NCBI GenBank assembly: GCA_029962745.1
Contig: CM057162.1
Span: forward strand, 16,105,817-16,169,816
Reading direction: 5' to 3'
Origin: Echinometra lucunter
Lineage: Eukaryota > Echinodermata > Echinoidea > Camarodonta > Echinometridae
Length of the DNA stretch: 64,000 bases
The position numbers were made by a program, and so were the translations under genes. The stretch's first letter is position 1. Each line of letters opens with the position of its first letter. The notes below the pieces were generated by a model, which had not been told where the DNA came from, ran no database searches, and saw only the letters and a list, made by a program, of their open reading frames with translations. Shown in pieces: positions 14,001 to 22,409 of the stretch.

Positions 14001-17000
14001 CAGGTGTAGCCACAACAAAATACCCAAATATTTATTTTCAAACTGTTTTCACATTCTGAGCAAGACTTGCACATACAGGACGCAGAGCAACAATGCATAC
14101 TTGATACTGAACATCAAGCCTCCTACAGAATTGCACATATCAGAGCGCAAATGTGTTATAATAAGATCACACAATTCAGTAACTCCAATTTAAATCCAAT
14201 ATAGCGATGAGGAAGTCTAGGAAACGTGTACATACATATATTGTGTGTTAGAGTGTAAGAAATACGATCTCTAAGTAAGAGATTTTTTGGTATTGTACAC
14301 AAGCAATCCTACCTGCTTAATTTTTGATTGATCAAAACATCCCACTCAAAGTGTACTTGAATAAGGACAGTGTGTTAGACATAGCCACAGATTGACGGCT
14401 ATAGCGAAGAATATGCTGCAAATTGACCACTGCACTAATGAGCTGTAAATGTGGTAGAAAATTGCATCACACCCTAATTAGAATAACCAGACCAAAGACT
14501 GAGACTAGGGATTAGACAGAGACAGAGAGAAAAAGGGGACAAAGACAGAGGGAAAGAGAAAGAGAGAGAGAGGGGGGGGGAATAGAGGTAGAGACAGAGA
14601 GGGAGAGAGAAAAAGAGAGGTTAAAGAGAGGGAGAGACACAGAAACAGTAAGCAAGAGATACAAAGACAGAGAGTGTGGCAGAGAGATAGAGACTAAAGA
14701 GGGAATAGAGCAAGAGAGAGAGAGAGAGAGAGAAGACTAAAGGAAAGACAAACAGTGAGCAAGAGAAACAAAGAAACAGAAAGTGAGACAAAAGCAGTCA
14801 GGGAAGAGAGAGAGAGAGAGAGAGAGCGAGAAAGAAAGACAGAAAGCTACCTTTATATGCTACTAACAAGGAAATACATCAGCGGCAGCCCTTTTTCCTA
14901 CTGTAATTCACAGCAAGGATAATATGCAGGCGCATAGCCAACTGTGTCCTGTGCATATCATGCATGCATGCCATCTACGGCAGACAAAAGAAATTTCTTA
15001 TCCCAGAGAGCTCTATCAATACATGGATACATGTAGATCATGAGTCCATCATTCATGCCTTACACCGTGCTTTAAAAGCAGGCATGCTGCAACTCCCACT
15101 TTGTGTAATCACTTTAAATATGAGAAGGGAACACAGCTACATAAATTATTCTGCAGAATGATGTATGATCATTTAGTGATAGATATCTCATTCTCTTCAA
15201 ACCACAGCGGGTTTTGAGCTGAAAACTGTCTGGGGTAGTCCAAGCATGAAGATGTTTTATACCAAATAAAAACCAACACTCTTCTGACTCCAAGCAGATA
15301 TTTCCTATATTCACATCATCTTCAATGCTCATGTATAAATCAATACAGACTACATACCCTGATGACCCTCATGTTAAATTGGATTTGCAATTTGTGATGT
15401 GAATATGTCAATATTTACCTATAAAGTGCTGTTTTCCAAGAAAATTTCATACCTCACAAGCAATTGATGATGTCTAATCAATTCCTTTTTTTTGGAGACT
15501 GACTGCACATAGTGGTCAATGCAATCAATTGCAAAGATCAATCATACGATCAATTGCTAAGCTTCGTGTTACGGGGCCCAAATGTTAATTTTCATGTAAA
15601 ATATTGTATGTATGACAATATAATGACTTCCTGTAAAATGATATTCCTGTTCTCTCAGTTTTGTGTTGTTGTTTCCATTGTTGTTGAATTTTGGGGTTTT
15701 TCTTTTTCTTTGTTTTGTTCATGATATGCAGCACTTAGAAACATTTGTATTAAGCGCTATATGTTGCATATTATTATTATTATTATTATATTTCAGCAAC
15801 TCATATACTAAAATGATGTCAAATGTGCAAGATCTTTAGTGGATCTTGCATGAACGTGATCCCAAACTCATTTCCTTGGTTGCTTGTATTCTTTAATTAC
15901 CATTTGCATTTCCATACCAGTCAATGTCGATATCTTACATACATGTATGTTAGTGTACCATCGCTAACTTCTTTTACAATGAATAATATGCATCCTGAAC
16001 GGCCATCTTTAATAGTGAAATACCAACCTAGCATAGCTGACAACCTTCTGAACTCTTGTGTTCTTCTCTTCAATGCTCTCGATAGGTATCTCTTCAGGGA
16101 ACTCATAGTTGGCGCAGCGGGACTCATCAGTACGCGAGTCCTTGAGCACCTGACACATAAAAAAAAAAAGAGAACAAGTTTTAAAAAATTAAATATCATC
16201 TCTTAGGATGCATCATGAAATGTAAAGGCATAAAAAGACACTTAAGGAATGCAAAGCACATATTACTGTTTACATTGTTTGCATTCCAGGGCCACGTTGC
16301 ATAACACTTACCATTGATGGTAACTTTGCCATCACCGGTAACTTCCAAGGAAACTTTGAATTTGATTGGCTGCTACCAATGGTACATGTAGATGGCTGTT
16401 AACAATGGTAGTTACCATTGATGGCAGAGTTCCATTAATCTAAGTTTAATACAATAGGGCCCAGATGTATTCTTTGTGCCACTCCTTTGCACTAGGATAC
16501 CTAAGGCCTGTATTCTAAAAAGCAACCAAACTTTGGCCTAGATTTACACCCCACCTAGTTGTAGAGTAATTCCAAAGTTTTTATCTTTGCAGAAAACCTT
16601 TAAAGGGGGTGAAAACTGGCAAGTACTGGTTAACGCCATCTACATGTATGTCTTCTTTTCTGTACATCCCATTCACTCGCACACAAACCTTGTGTGTCTT
16701 GCGGGTACGTCGGACTACTGCGATTATATTAATTCTTGGCATGCCCGCTCGCTGAGCTCCATTCGTTAATGCGCAGCTGTCCAAATGAAGACGTAGATGC
16801 CGTTAACCAGCATTTGCCAGCTTTCACGCCCTTTAATACATGAAGATACAAAGTTCAATTCATGAGGATAAATCGCTTACATGTGCATGTACTGTCTCTT
16901 CACCCACCAAATACTGAACTTTCTAATTCCAACCGCTTTAATGTAGGGACTACCCCCTTCCTGTTTGAAATGGTATAAACTTTTGAAAAAATTCTCAATA

Positions 17001-20000
17001 AACACAAAGAAAGTTTTGATGAAGTGGAACCCTTCTTTCTCTCATATCAATATTCATTTCAATCAATAATTTCAATGATACGTTGTTTCAATATACGACG
17101 GTTTGGGCATCGTTTCGTACAATTATCCTATTTCCATACGATGTAAATTCACGTCTGAATGCTCTCATATCCATACGTCGTATAAGGCGGGGCTTATTTG
17201 CAACGCGCGCTTAGGGCCCAATCTCTACTCTACTATGAGTCCAGCACAACGCGCACAACACAAACACGAAGCGCAAAGCCCGCGTGAAGTTCATACTGTG
17301 CAAGGGACTTGTACATATTCATGAGCTTCCCATGAAAGTTCGACTGAGCGCGAGGTACGTCTGAATGCTCCTATACGATTATCGGATAACAGGGTGTTGC
17401 GTCTGAAAGGTCTCATATCAATACGTCGTATATCCATACGTTGTATGAATATACGATAAGTTGGTACGTCTGAAAGCGGGGTTATTCCCCCGAGTTACCT
17501 GTTGAGCAAGGTCTGCATAGGTGCTATCCATGGGAGAGGGCTTGTGTTTCGGGAACCGAGGGGTGCGGGAAGGTGAGAAGGGCGTGACATGGTGGGGGGA
17601 ACTGCTGCCAGATACTGTACAAAGATAGAAAATGAAACAAAACACATGATAAGAACGGCAGAATGGCACTGATTAAAAACAAAACAAAAACAAACACATC
17701 CCCCCCCCCCAAAAAAAAAAAGAAAATGCACACACACGTGAAGTTGCACAGGACTATATTTTTATGCAAGGCTCAATATTCAAACATGCATTAAAAATAG
17801 GTCCAGATCGCTCAAATTTATAAACTTTTCTCAAAGGTCTCAATGTATAAAAACTTAAATTTCAATCCGCACGCATACATGTACAGGTACACACAATTTG
17901 TCTGAAACTGCATTATTTATTGTAATACTTTCTTTAATCCTTTTTTCATCATATGGTTTGTGGTGGCTGAAACGCTGTAAATGTGGTACATGTGCATGTT
18001 GAGTACGCAGCTCGCTGTACTATCAGAACAGATCAATAAAAAAACACATGAGGTCAAAATGCTTCAAAGATCAATGTAAATATTACTCAAAGACAGAATA
18101 AACAAAGCAGAATAACAAATTAAACATTGTGGGGAAAATGTGTTTTGATAAAGCCTGTTGAGTCAACACCTATTACAATAGGAAGATTAGCATCGCAATC
18201 ATATACTTTGGACTTCCAGATCCATTGTTTATGATGTCTTGTGCAATACTGCCATTTCTAGACAGATTTTATAAAGAACTGATAATTTTTTATTAACTGC
18301 ATTCAGGTTTCTCATTAAGTTATTCATATGAGCTCATTTAAATTGACCGGGCAAAGTCAGCACAAAGTTTGTTTCTTATCACCAGTTGGTAAAGGAAAGA
18401 ATAAAAAAGTAATAATACGTGTAAATACACACTAAGAACTGTACATTTAAGCATCTAAATTTTTCAAATTTTTCAAATTTTTGCATGCACATTATTAAAG
18501 GGAGCAGGGCCATTTGGTTAAAAAAACAATATCACATGAACTACGGTACATGTACATTATAAATATACATGTAAATTCAGGCTATACATGTACAACTGAC
18601 AAAAGTAGGATGCATGTCATTTTATATTTTATTCATGACATATTATACAAATAATGAATGTTTATGAGTGTAATGGACAGAATATTTCCTGAGGTGAAAG
18701 ATGAAATTATCCATTCAACGAGGCGCAGCCGAGTTGAATGGATCAATAATTTCATCTTTCACCAAATGAAATATTCTGTCCATTGCACGAATGAAAAAAA
18801 AAACATTCATTATTTGTTTTATATGACACCTAAAAATAGATCAAATCGCAATAAATCAATAGCGCTATACGCTGTTCACTGCAAACGCAAGCGTTTTACG
18901 TAAGTAGTGTGCCGGGCTCTCGGCCAGCGTGCAATGGAGCAAATCGTATGGATCCAAAATTGCACGGTAAATGGAGCCACTTTTGCACGATTGATGACGT
19001 CATAGTGCAATGGGATAAATGATGAATATCAAACAACCAATCAAATGACAGGGATCTATCTAGGTGTCCTATAATCTTTCATATCAAATAAAATTAAGAC
19101 GGAATACATTTTACAAACAAACTATATGTATGACCATCAGAAATTTTTAAAAAATATCACTGTACATTTAAATTCAAGTGTACACCTACACGTACATGTA
19201 CATGAAGTCTCTTTTTGCACATGAACTTCACGAAGCCAGGCATCCCTGTTAGTACTTGCATGATTTGATGACAAACAAGAAAATTGGATAATGCTATACT
19301 TCAAAGCATGTACAGGAATATTGTGGTGCATACATGTACGTGTACATGTACATGTATAAACGTGTAGGCCTACAATATGATCATGTGCACAGCATGCTGA
19401 TGAAATCCAAGAAAATGAAAGTCATCTTCACACATCTCTACCAAATCATGTCTCAACAATGCCAGGGCATGATGATCTATCAGGCCTGTACAACAGTATG
19501 CAGGTAATTGTGATACGATCCTATTGCTAAACAGGAAACATTGCGCAAAGTGGACAGGCTATGCTACATGTAACTTGATAAAATATTGAGCAATAATGAG
19601 CATCATATCAGACCGTGTAAGAAACACCTCTCAATGGTTTGTACACTTTGCATCAATACATGTAAGTCATGAACACAAGCTAAACCAGAGCTACCTACAC
19701 TGTAAGTTGTATTTGGCCCTATAGCAAATGACTTAATTTGTACCCCTTTGGATGTATGTACACTGTATAACACAATTCAAAAGATATAAAAGGCCCATCG
19801 AATAAGTAATTTTACTACATACATTGTCTACATTGTCAGAAACAGAAGAAAACTGGAAAATTAGAAAATAATATTCCTTTTTGGTGGGGCTGTTGGTTTC
19901 TAATAAAAGCACAGAGAGGGTGCACATTGGTGATATCATCCATGTCCTTTTCTCTACAGCAAAAGAAAATTATTTTGTAGAAGTCGTTTCCATAATATCC

Positions 20001-20361
20001 TACCTGCTGGTCTGAGGCAGCAGTTGTCAGCTTTACCTTTGCTGTCAATGACAGATGGAAGTGATATGGACTTCTCACCACTTTTCTTGAAGTCTGTATC
20101 CATAATGGCTATGTCACACCAGTTCTTCATACCACAGTCCTGCACTACTATACCAGGAAGGCTTTTACCACTACCAATCCTGTCTTTGCCAGTGGCCTTT
20201 GAAACTGCTGCATTGTCCTCATGCGTGGCCTTTGAAACTGTATCCTTAGCAAAGCTTTGGGTTCTTCTTTGCTTGAAGTGAGAGAACTTGGAGAGGGTTC
20301 TCCTGAGCTTCACCAGAGTGCTTTCTCCTGCAGGTTTGTCCGATTTCTTAGACTGATTCAT
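1..20361 (-). CDS. AMPD2: AMP deaminase (AMPD2-like), copy A, nine exons, 3' end beyond window
   Basis: AMP deaminase converts AMP to IMP and ammonia in the cytosol as part of purine nucleotide balance. Nine exons (20361-20004, 17614-17499, 16149-16028, 8214-8049, 7047-6870, 5440-5381, 1987-1771, 1280-1151, 73-1) join in one frame, with matching phases, into 473 codons plus one base. The first ~250 residues are Ser/Lys-rich and low in hydrophobics, as in the variable AMPD N-terminus. Family landmarks follow in order: YEFPEE (exon 3), a VSISGED-type segment (exon 4), IREKYMELA (exon 5), [20 protein letters not shown] (exon 7), [12 protein letters not shown] and NEMKELAAQ (exon 8), then [17 protein letters not shown] (exon 9), where His453 and His455 form the catalytic zinc HxH motif. 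The [14 protein letters not shown] wording favours AMPD2 over AMPD1 or AMPD3. The rest of the catalytic barrel lies outside the window on this copy. Confidence 0.93.
1151..1280 (-). CDS. AMPD2: AMPD copy A coding exon 8
   Basis: A 130-nt exon after ATCAACAG, encoding (I)[19 protein letters not shown], then [20 protein letters not shown] and NLRK. It aligns closely with AMPD2 'IKSFCYRRLQYLSSKF...[22 protein letters not shown]'. The donor is the weak GTGCAT in this copy and GTACAT in contig B. The last codon is AAG here and AAA there, both Lys. Confidence 0.96.
1382..1546. mobile_element. pogo/Tigger-like MITE, copy A
   Basis: A 165-bp element between AMPD exons 8 and 7. Its termini are inverted: CAGTGGAACCTTGTTATAA at the left and the complement of CAGTGGAACCTCATTACAA at the right, flanked by TA on both sides. 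CAGTGGAACCTCG-type ends and TA duplications are typical of the pogo/Tigger branch of Tc1/mariner. Non-autonomous. Confidence 0.8.
1771..1987 (-). CDS. AMPD2: AMPD copy A coding exon 7
   Basis: A 217-nt exon with acceptor AAAACAG and donor GTAAGT. It encodes [20 protein letters not shown], then a stretch with RVFENQEK and [20 protein letters not shown], ending NGP. This corresponds to the AMPD2 segment 'VHVYTRRE...[24 protein letters not shown]'. The protein sequence is identical in contig B. Confidence 0.95.
2021..2369. mobile_element. Second pogo-like MITE (CAGTGAAACCTG ends), copy A
   Basis: Begins CAGTGAAACCTGTTTAAAAA with GACCACCC just inside. It contains several GGTGGTCTTT motifs and ends GGTGGTCGCTAAAGCAGGTTT, the approximate inverted copy of the start, with the outermost right bases lost. 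It lies about 30 bp upstream of the exon 7 acceptor. Family assignment is by resemblance of the ends. Confidence 0.6.
3038..3448. mobile_element. piggyBac-like MITE, copy A
   Basis: 411 bp bounded by TTAA at 3034-3037 and 3449-3452. Terminal inverted repeats are CCCATAGAGGTAC at the left and the complement of CCCATAGAAGTAC at the right. A TTAA target duplication with ends starting CCC is the piggyBac signature. No transposase reading frame. Confidence 0.8.
3453..5380. other. AMPD intron 6 remainder, copy A
   Basis: AT-rich intron. A poly-A run lies near 4594-4610. I see no exon, RNA gene or element with clear ends. The same content is at 27250-29565 in copy B apart from the hAT-like insertion. 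Confidence 0.5.
5381..5440 (-). CDS. AMPD2: AMPD copy A coding exon 6 (60-nt microexon)
   Basis: A short exon inferred from an ATTAG acceptor, a GTAAGT donor and exact phase fit (1 nt in, 1 nt out). It encodes [19 protein letters not shown], a linker with no family motif. Its splice sites are conserved in contig B at 29566-29625, where one residue differs (Asn for Ser). It could be alternatively included, because its phases match at both ends. Confidence 0.75.
6515..6637. mobile_element. Short GGGCC-ended MITE, copy A
   Basis: Ends GGGCCCCATTGCAT and the complement of GGACCTCATTGCAT form imperfect inverted repeats. Internal ACCATTGATGG and CCATCAATGG are also inverted. Related to 16289-16462. 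Copy B carries it at 31129-31251. Confidence 0.55.
6870..7047 (-). CDS. AMPD2: AMPD copy A coding exon 5 (IREKYM motif)
   Basis: A 178-nt exon with acceptor CTTTAAG and donor GTGAGT. It encodes [20 protein letters not shown], then [20 protein letters not shown] and an acidic tail ending SVEDAH. The ALxIREKYMxLxxQxFPxTTxxYL pattern is one of the most conserved non-catalytic segments of AMP deaminases. Confidence 0.95.
7560..8040. repeat. Foldback array of GGTCTAAT units, copy A
   Basis: The left half (to about 7770) is a degenerate tandem array of roughly 17-22 bp units such as CCACTTGGTCTAAT, CCATTTGGTCTAATTG and CCATTTCGTCTAAT. The right half carries the same units inverted (ATTAGACCAAGTGG and similar). 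The whole block can fold into a long imperfect hairpin. It lies in intron 4, ending about 10 bp before the exon 4 donor. Present in both copies. Confidence 0.8.
8049..8214 (-). CDS. AMPD2: AMPD copy A coding exon 4 (acidic linker, VSISGED)
   Basis: A 166-nt exon with acceptor GATTCAG and donor GTAAGT. It encodes an acidic linker ([20 protein letters not shown]) followed by [17 protein letters not shown], which matches the conserved 'EFQRVTISGE' segment of AMPD2 and AMPD3. It ends in phase 0 and reads straight into [13 protein letters not shown] of the next exon. Confidence 0.93.
11020..11127. repeat. (GAT)n microsatellite, copy A
   Basis: A TGATGA triplet array with GACGG and GATGAGG interruptions. 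Copy B (35537-35652) has the same interruptions at shifted positions plus an extra GAC. Confidence 0.9.
13066..13890. repeat. Dispersed intronic repeat, two tandem ~290-bp units, copy A
   Basis: Two adjacent units share GACATTTTTAC, GAGAAAGCTCACAAATTATT, TTTCACC and CCCAGAACT motifs in the same order (about 13310-13600 and 13600-13890). They are preceded by a shared lead-in (GATAAACTGGAGTTCTGGTC). A third unit with the same lead-in lies in a different AMPD intron at 23233-23640. Confidence 0.7.
14518..14848. repeat. GA-rich purine tract, copy A
   Basis: About 330 bp of almost pure purine with GAGAGA runs. Counterpart at 39075-39415. Confidence 0.85.
16028..16149 (-). CDS. AMPD2: AMPD copy A coding exon 3 (YEFPEE motif)
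   Basis: The exon begins after a T-rich tract and TGTCAG and encodes [20 protein letters not shown], then [15 protein letters not shown]. The YEFPEE.PIE..EE pattern is diagnostic of the AMPD2 N-terminal region. The 3' end is ambiguous. A donor after AG (GTTGGT, exon to 16028) gives the two leftover bases required by the annotated exon 4 acceptor. An earlier GTTGTC donor (exon to 16045) would need a different acceptor. Confidence 0.85.
16289..16462. mobile_element. GGGCC-ended MITE in AMPD intron 2
   Basis: Starts GGGCCACGTTGCATAA and ends in the approximate inverse (TACAATAGGGCCC). Inside are repeated TTACCATTGATGG motifs in both orientations. Same family as 6515-6637 by ends and internal motif. 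Confidence 0.55.
17040..17490. repeat. Segment with repeated ACGTCTGAA and ATACGTCGTAT motifs
   Basis: Lies in intron 2, just downstream of the exon 2 donor. ACGTCTGAA(T/A) with nearby CTC.TAT recurs three times, and palindromic ATACGTCGTAT or near versions recur four times. The CpG and motif content differ sharply from the surrounding intron, suggesting an inserted element, but I could not define its ends. Confidence 0.4.
17499..17614 (-). CDS. AMPD2: AMPD copy A coding exon 2
   Basis: The acceptor TTTGTACAG is followed by 116 nt ending at CAACAG and a GTAACT donor. It encodes [20 protein letters not shown], then [17 protein letters not shown]. The TYADLAQQ end continues into [10 protein letters not shown] of exon 3, matching the layout of the AMPD2 'EIAEELFTRSLAES' region just before YEFPEE. 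Pro/Ser-rich and probably disordered. Confidence 0.8.
18640..19073. mobile_element. Hairpin MITE, first copy
   Basis: The left part is a near-perfect hairpin: GTTTATGAGTGTAATGGACA through TCCATTCAACGAGG, a short GC loop, then the inverted copy ending at CATTCATTATTTG. The right part (18817-19073) has TTATATGACACCTA at its start and the inverse TAGGTGTCCTATAA at its end. A second copy is at 59692-60137. Confidence 0.75.
20004..20361 (-). CDS. AMPD2: AMPD copy A coding exon 1 (start codon, disordered N-terminus)
   Basis: The ATG at 20361-20359 is preceded in frame by TGA three codons upstream and has G at -3, so this start is well supported. The exon encodes about 119 residues rich in Lys, Ser and Thr ([18 protein letters not shown] at the start) with no recognisable domain, and ends at a GTAGGA donor with one leftover base. 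That base joins the TA of the next exon to give Val. The assignment to AMPD rests on phase continuity and on the long variable N-termini known in this family, not on direct similarity. Contig B has no counterpart because it stops in exon 3. Confidence 0.75.
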
Positions 20362-21688
20362 GGCTGATCAGGCAAAATGTTTGCTGGGATCTGATAATTC
20401 TGCCTTTTGGCCCACTCCTTGCAATGATTTGTCAATAAAAATTATACTGATTCAAACACTTTCACAAAAATCAATCCTTGGGGGAAAAAAAATCTTCAGT
20501 AGTTCTTTTGAAAGACACTTTACACTCGTGATGGATGAAATCCTAAAGTATGTTATCAGAAAGGTCACTAAGAACTGCAGGATTGCAGGAATGACTACAT
20601 AGACATCTACCTCTCCTCAAAAAAAAAAAAAAAAAAATTATGCACAGTGAGTGGACTGGAGTGGACTCGAATAAGGAATACTGGTACAACCATTTAGAAC
20701 ATCAGAGCTCTTCATCAATGTTCACCACCAACAAAAACTAATCACTCTCTGAAGATTTCTGCATCCTTTTATAAGTGACAATTTTAGCAGCCACTGCACT
20801 TTGCAGTGAAATTTCATCCGACAATGTAAGTTGGAGCACAATAGCAGGAAGCAGTCAGGGTTAATGCAATATCACTGATGGTGGATAAATGATACAGAAT
20901 GGAAACGAAAAGGTATTTAGACTCAGAGGCCACCTCTGCCCCACCCCCAACACACCTCTGCTTTTCCTCTGCCAGGCCCCTTTATTTTAATAATTAAAAA
21001 AAAAAAAAAACTTTTATTTGTTTTTTTCTTCTTTGCTCTTTTCATTAGACTGTGTCCTTATTAGCCTGTAAACTGTATGAGTGCTTTGCAATAGTGACAT
21101 GGAAAGCACATATTGTAAATACTCATTACAACCAATGGTGAAGAGTTTGCATGTATGTACAGTGTACATACATGTATGCTCCAACCAAAGATTTTAACAA
21201 AATACAGGTACTGTATGCCATGGTGTCAAATCCAATTTAGATCTACAGATGTAAATCAATTCAATCTCATAAATGTCAAGAAAACTAAATACTGTTCATC
21301 TCTTTAAAACACAAAGAATACCAAACAAAATGATTTCATTCTGGACTTTTTGAAAGCAGACTTAATATACTATGAATTCCCAGTTCAAACACTTTCAATG
21401 TGATCTTCATGTAAAATGCTGTATTGTAATTGTGGTATCTGATCCAGGGCAGATAAACAAAATTGAATTTTGAAATAGGTTCTAAAGTGGAAGCAATATC
21501 CCCAACAATTTCCTGAAGGCAATGGGCACCTACAGTATGCAGGTTGATAATTTGATTGCGCAATTTGAAGTTCCTGTGCTGGTGTACAGAATAGACGGCA
21601 GTTTAAAGGGGTCGTCTCTAGTAATATTAAGGAGTCTGTGTCCTTCCAGAATGCTACTAGGATGAACTTAGCCATGACCTAAGGAAGT
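20362..21688. other. Upstream region of AMPD copy A
   Basis: Sequence 5' of the AMPD start codon up to the gap. It has poly-A near 20620 and 20996, and a TACATG run near 21160. I recognise no TATA box, GC-rich promoter or exon. An untranslated first exon could lie here unseen. Confidence 0.4.
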
Positions 21689-22188
21689 NNNNNNNNNNNN
21701 NNNNNNNNNNNNNNNNNNNNNNNNNNNNNNNNNNNNNNNNNNNNNNNNNNNNNNNNNNNNNNNNNNNNNNNNNNNNNNNNNNNNNNNNNNNNNNNNNNNN
21801 NNNNNNNNNNNNNNNNNNNNNNNNNNNNNNNNNNNNNNNNNNNNNNNNNNNNNNNNNNNNNNNNNNNNNNNNNNNNNNNNNNNNNNNNNNNNNNNNNNNN
21901 NNNNNNNNNNNNNNNNNNNNNNNNNNNNNNNNNNNNNNNNNNNNNNNNNNNNNNNNNNNNNNNNNNNNNNNNNNNNNNNNNNNNNNNNNNNNNNNNNNNN
22001 NNNNNNNNNNNNNNNNNNNNNNNNNNNNNNNNNNNNNNNNNNNNNNNNNNNNNNNNNNNNNNNNNNNNNNNNNNNNNNNNNNNNNNNNNNNNNNNNNNNN
22101 NNNNNNNNNNNNNNNNNNNNNNNNNNNNNNNNNNNNNNNNNNNNNNNNNNNNNNNNNNNNNNNNNNNNNNNNNNNNNNNNNNNNNNNN
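21689..22188. other. Assembly gap, 500 N
   Basis: Exactly 500 N. It joins contig A to contig B. The same length as the other two gaps suggests unknown true size. Confidence 0.99.
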
Positions 22189-22346
22189 AAAAAGAAGAAG
22201 AAAGAAAAAAAAATGTTCGCAAAGGTTCTCAAGCTTTAAACATTTTGCATACATGTCCCCCCAAATCCTGAATCTACAATGCCCATCTAACACTAGTAAC
22301 ATATGGATAATACAGACATCAGAATGATGAAGAAATCAGTACTTAC

Positions 22347-22409
22347 AGCATGGACGTCCAACATGTCTACATTCATATCATAAGCATTGAGGTTCATGCT
22401 ATCAAACAC
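22347..22409 (-). CDS. AMPD2: AMPD copy B exon 10
   Basis: A 63-nt, 21-codon exon with acceptor CTTTCAG and donor GTAAGT, encoding [20 protein letters not shown] plus Ala. It matches AMPD2 '[21 protein letters not shown]'. The following exon (expected to start near DRNTFHRFDKF) is not in the window. Confidence 0.95.

Larger units (their letters stand above)
8215..16027. other. AMPD intron 3 (7.8 kb), copy A
   Basis: Holds TACATG runs (near 9100 and 9540), a local duplication near 9600-9690 absent from copy B, a poly-T run at 10222-10248, a GA/G-rich stretch at 10800-10925, (GAT)n at 11020-11127, a ~290-bp repeat pair at 13066-13890 and a GA-rich tract at 14518-14848. I see no other exon. Copy B counterpart: 32833-40436. 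Confidence 0.6.
1..16145. repeat. Duplicated 16-kb block, copy A
   Basis: Corresponds colinearly, exon for exon and intron for intron, to 23776-40555. The duplication is interrupted only by scattered substitutions, short indels and a few larger indels. It runs from the window start to the base where contig B ends, so neither end is a natural breakpoint. Most likely the two haplotypes of one locus. Confidence 0.9.
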
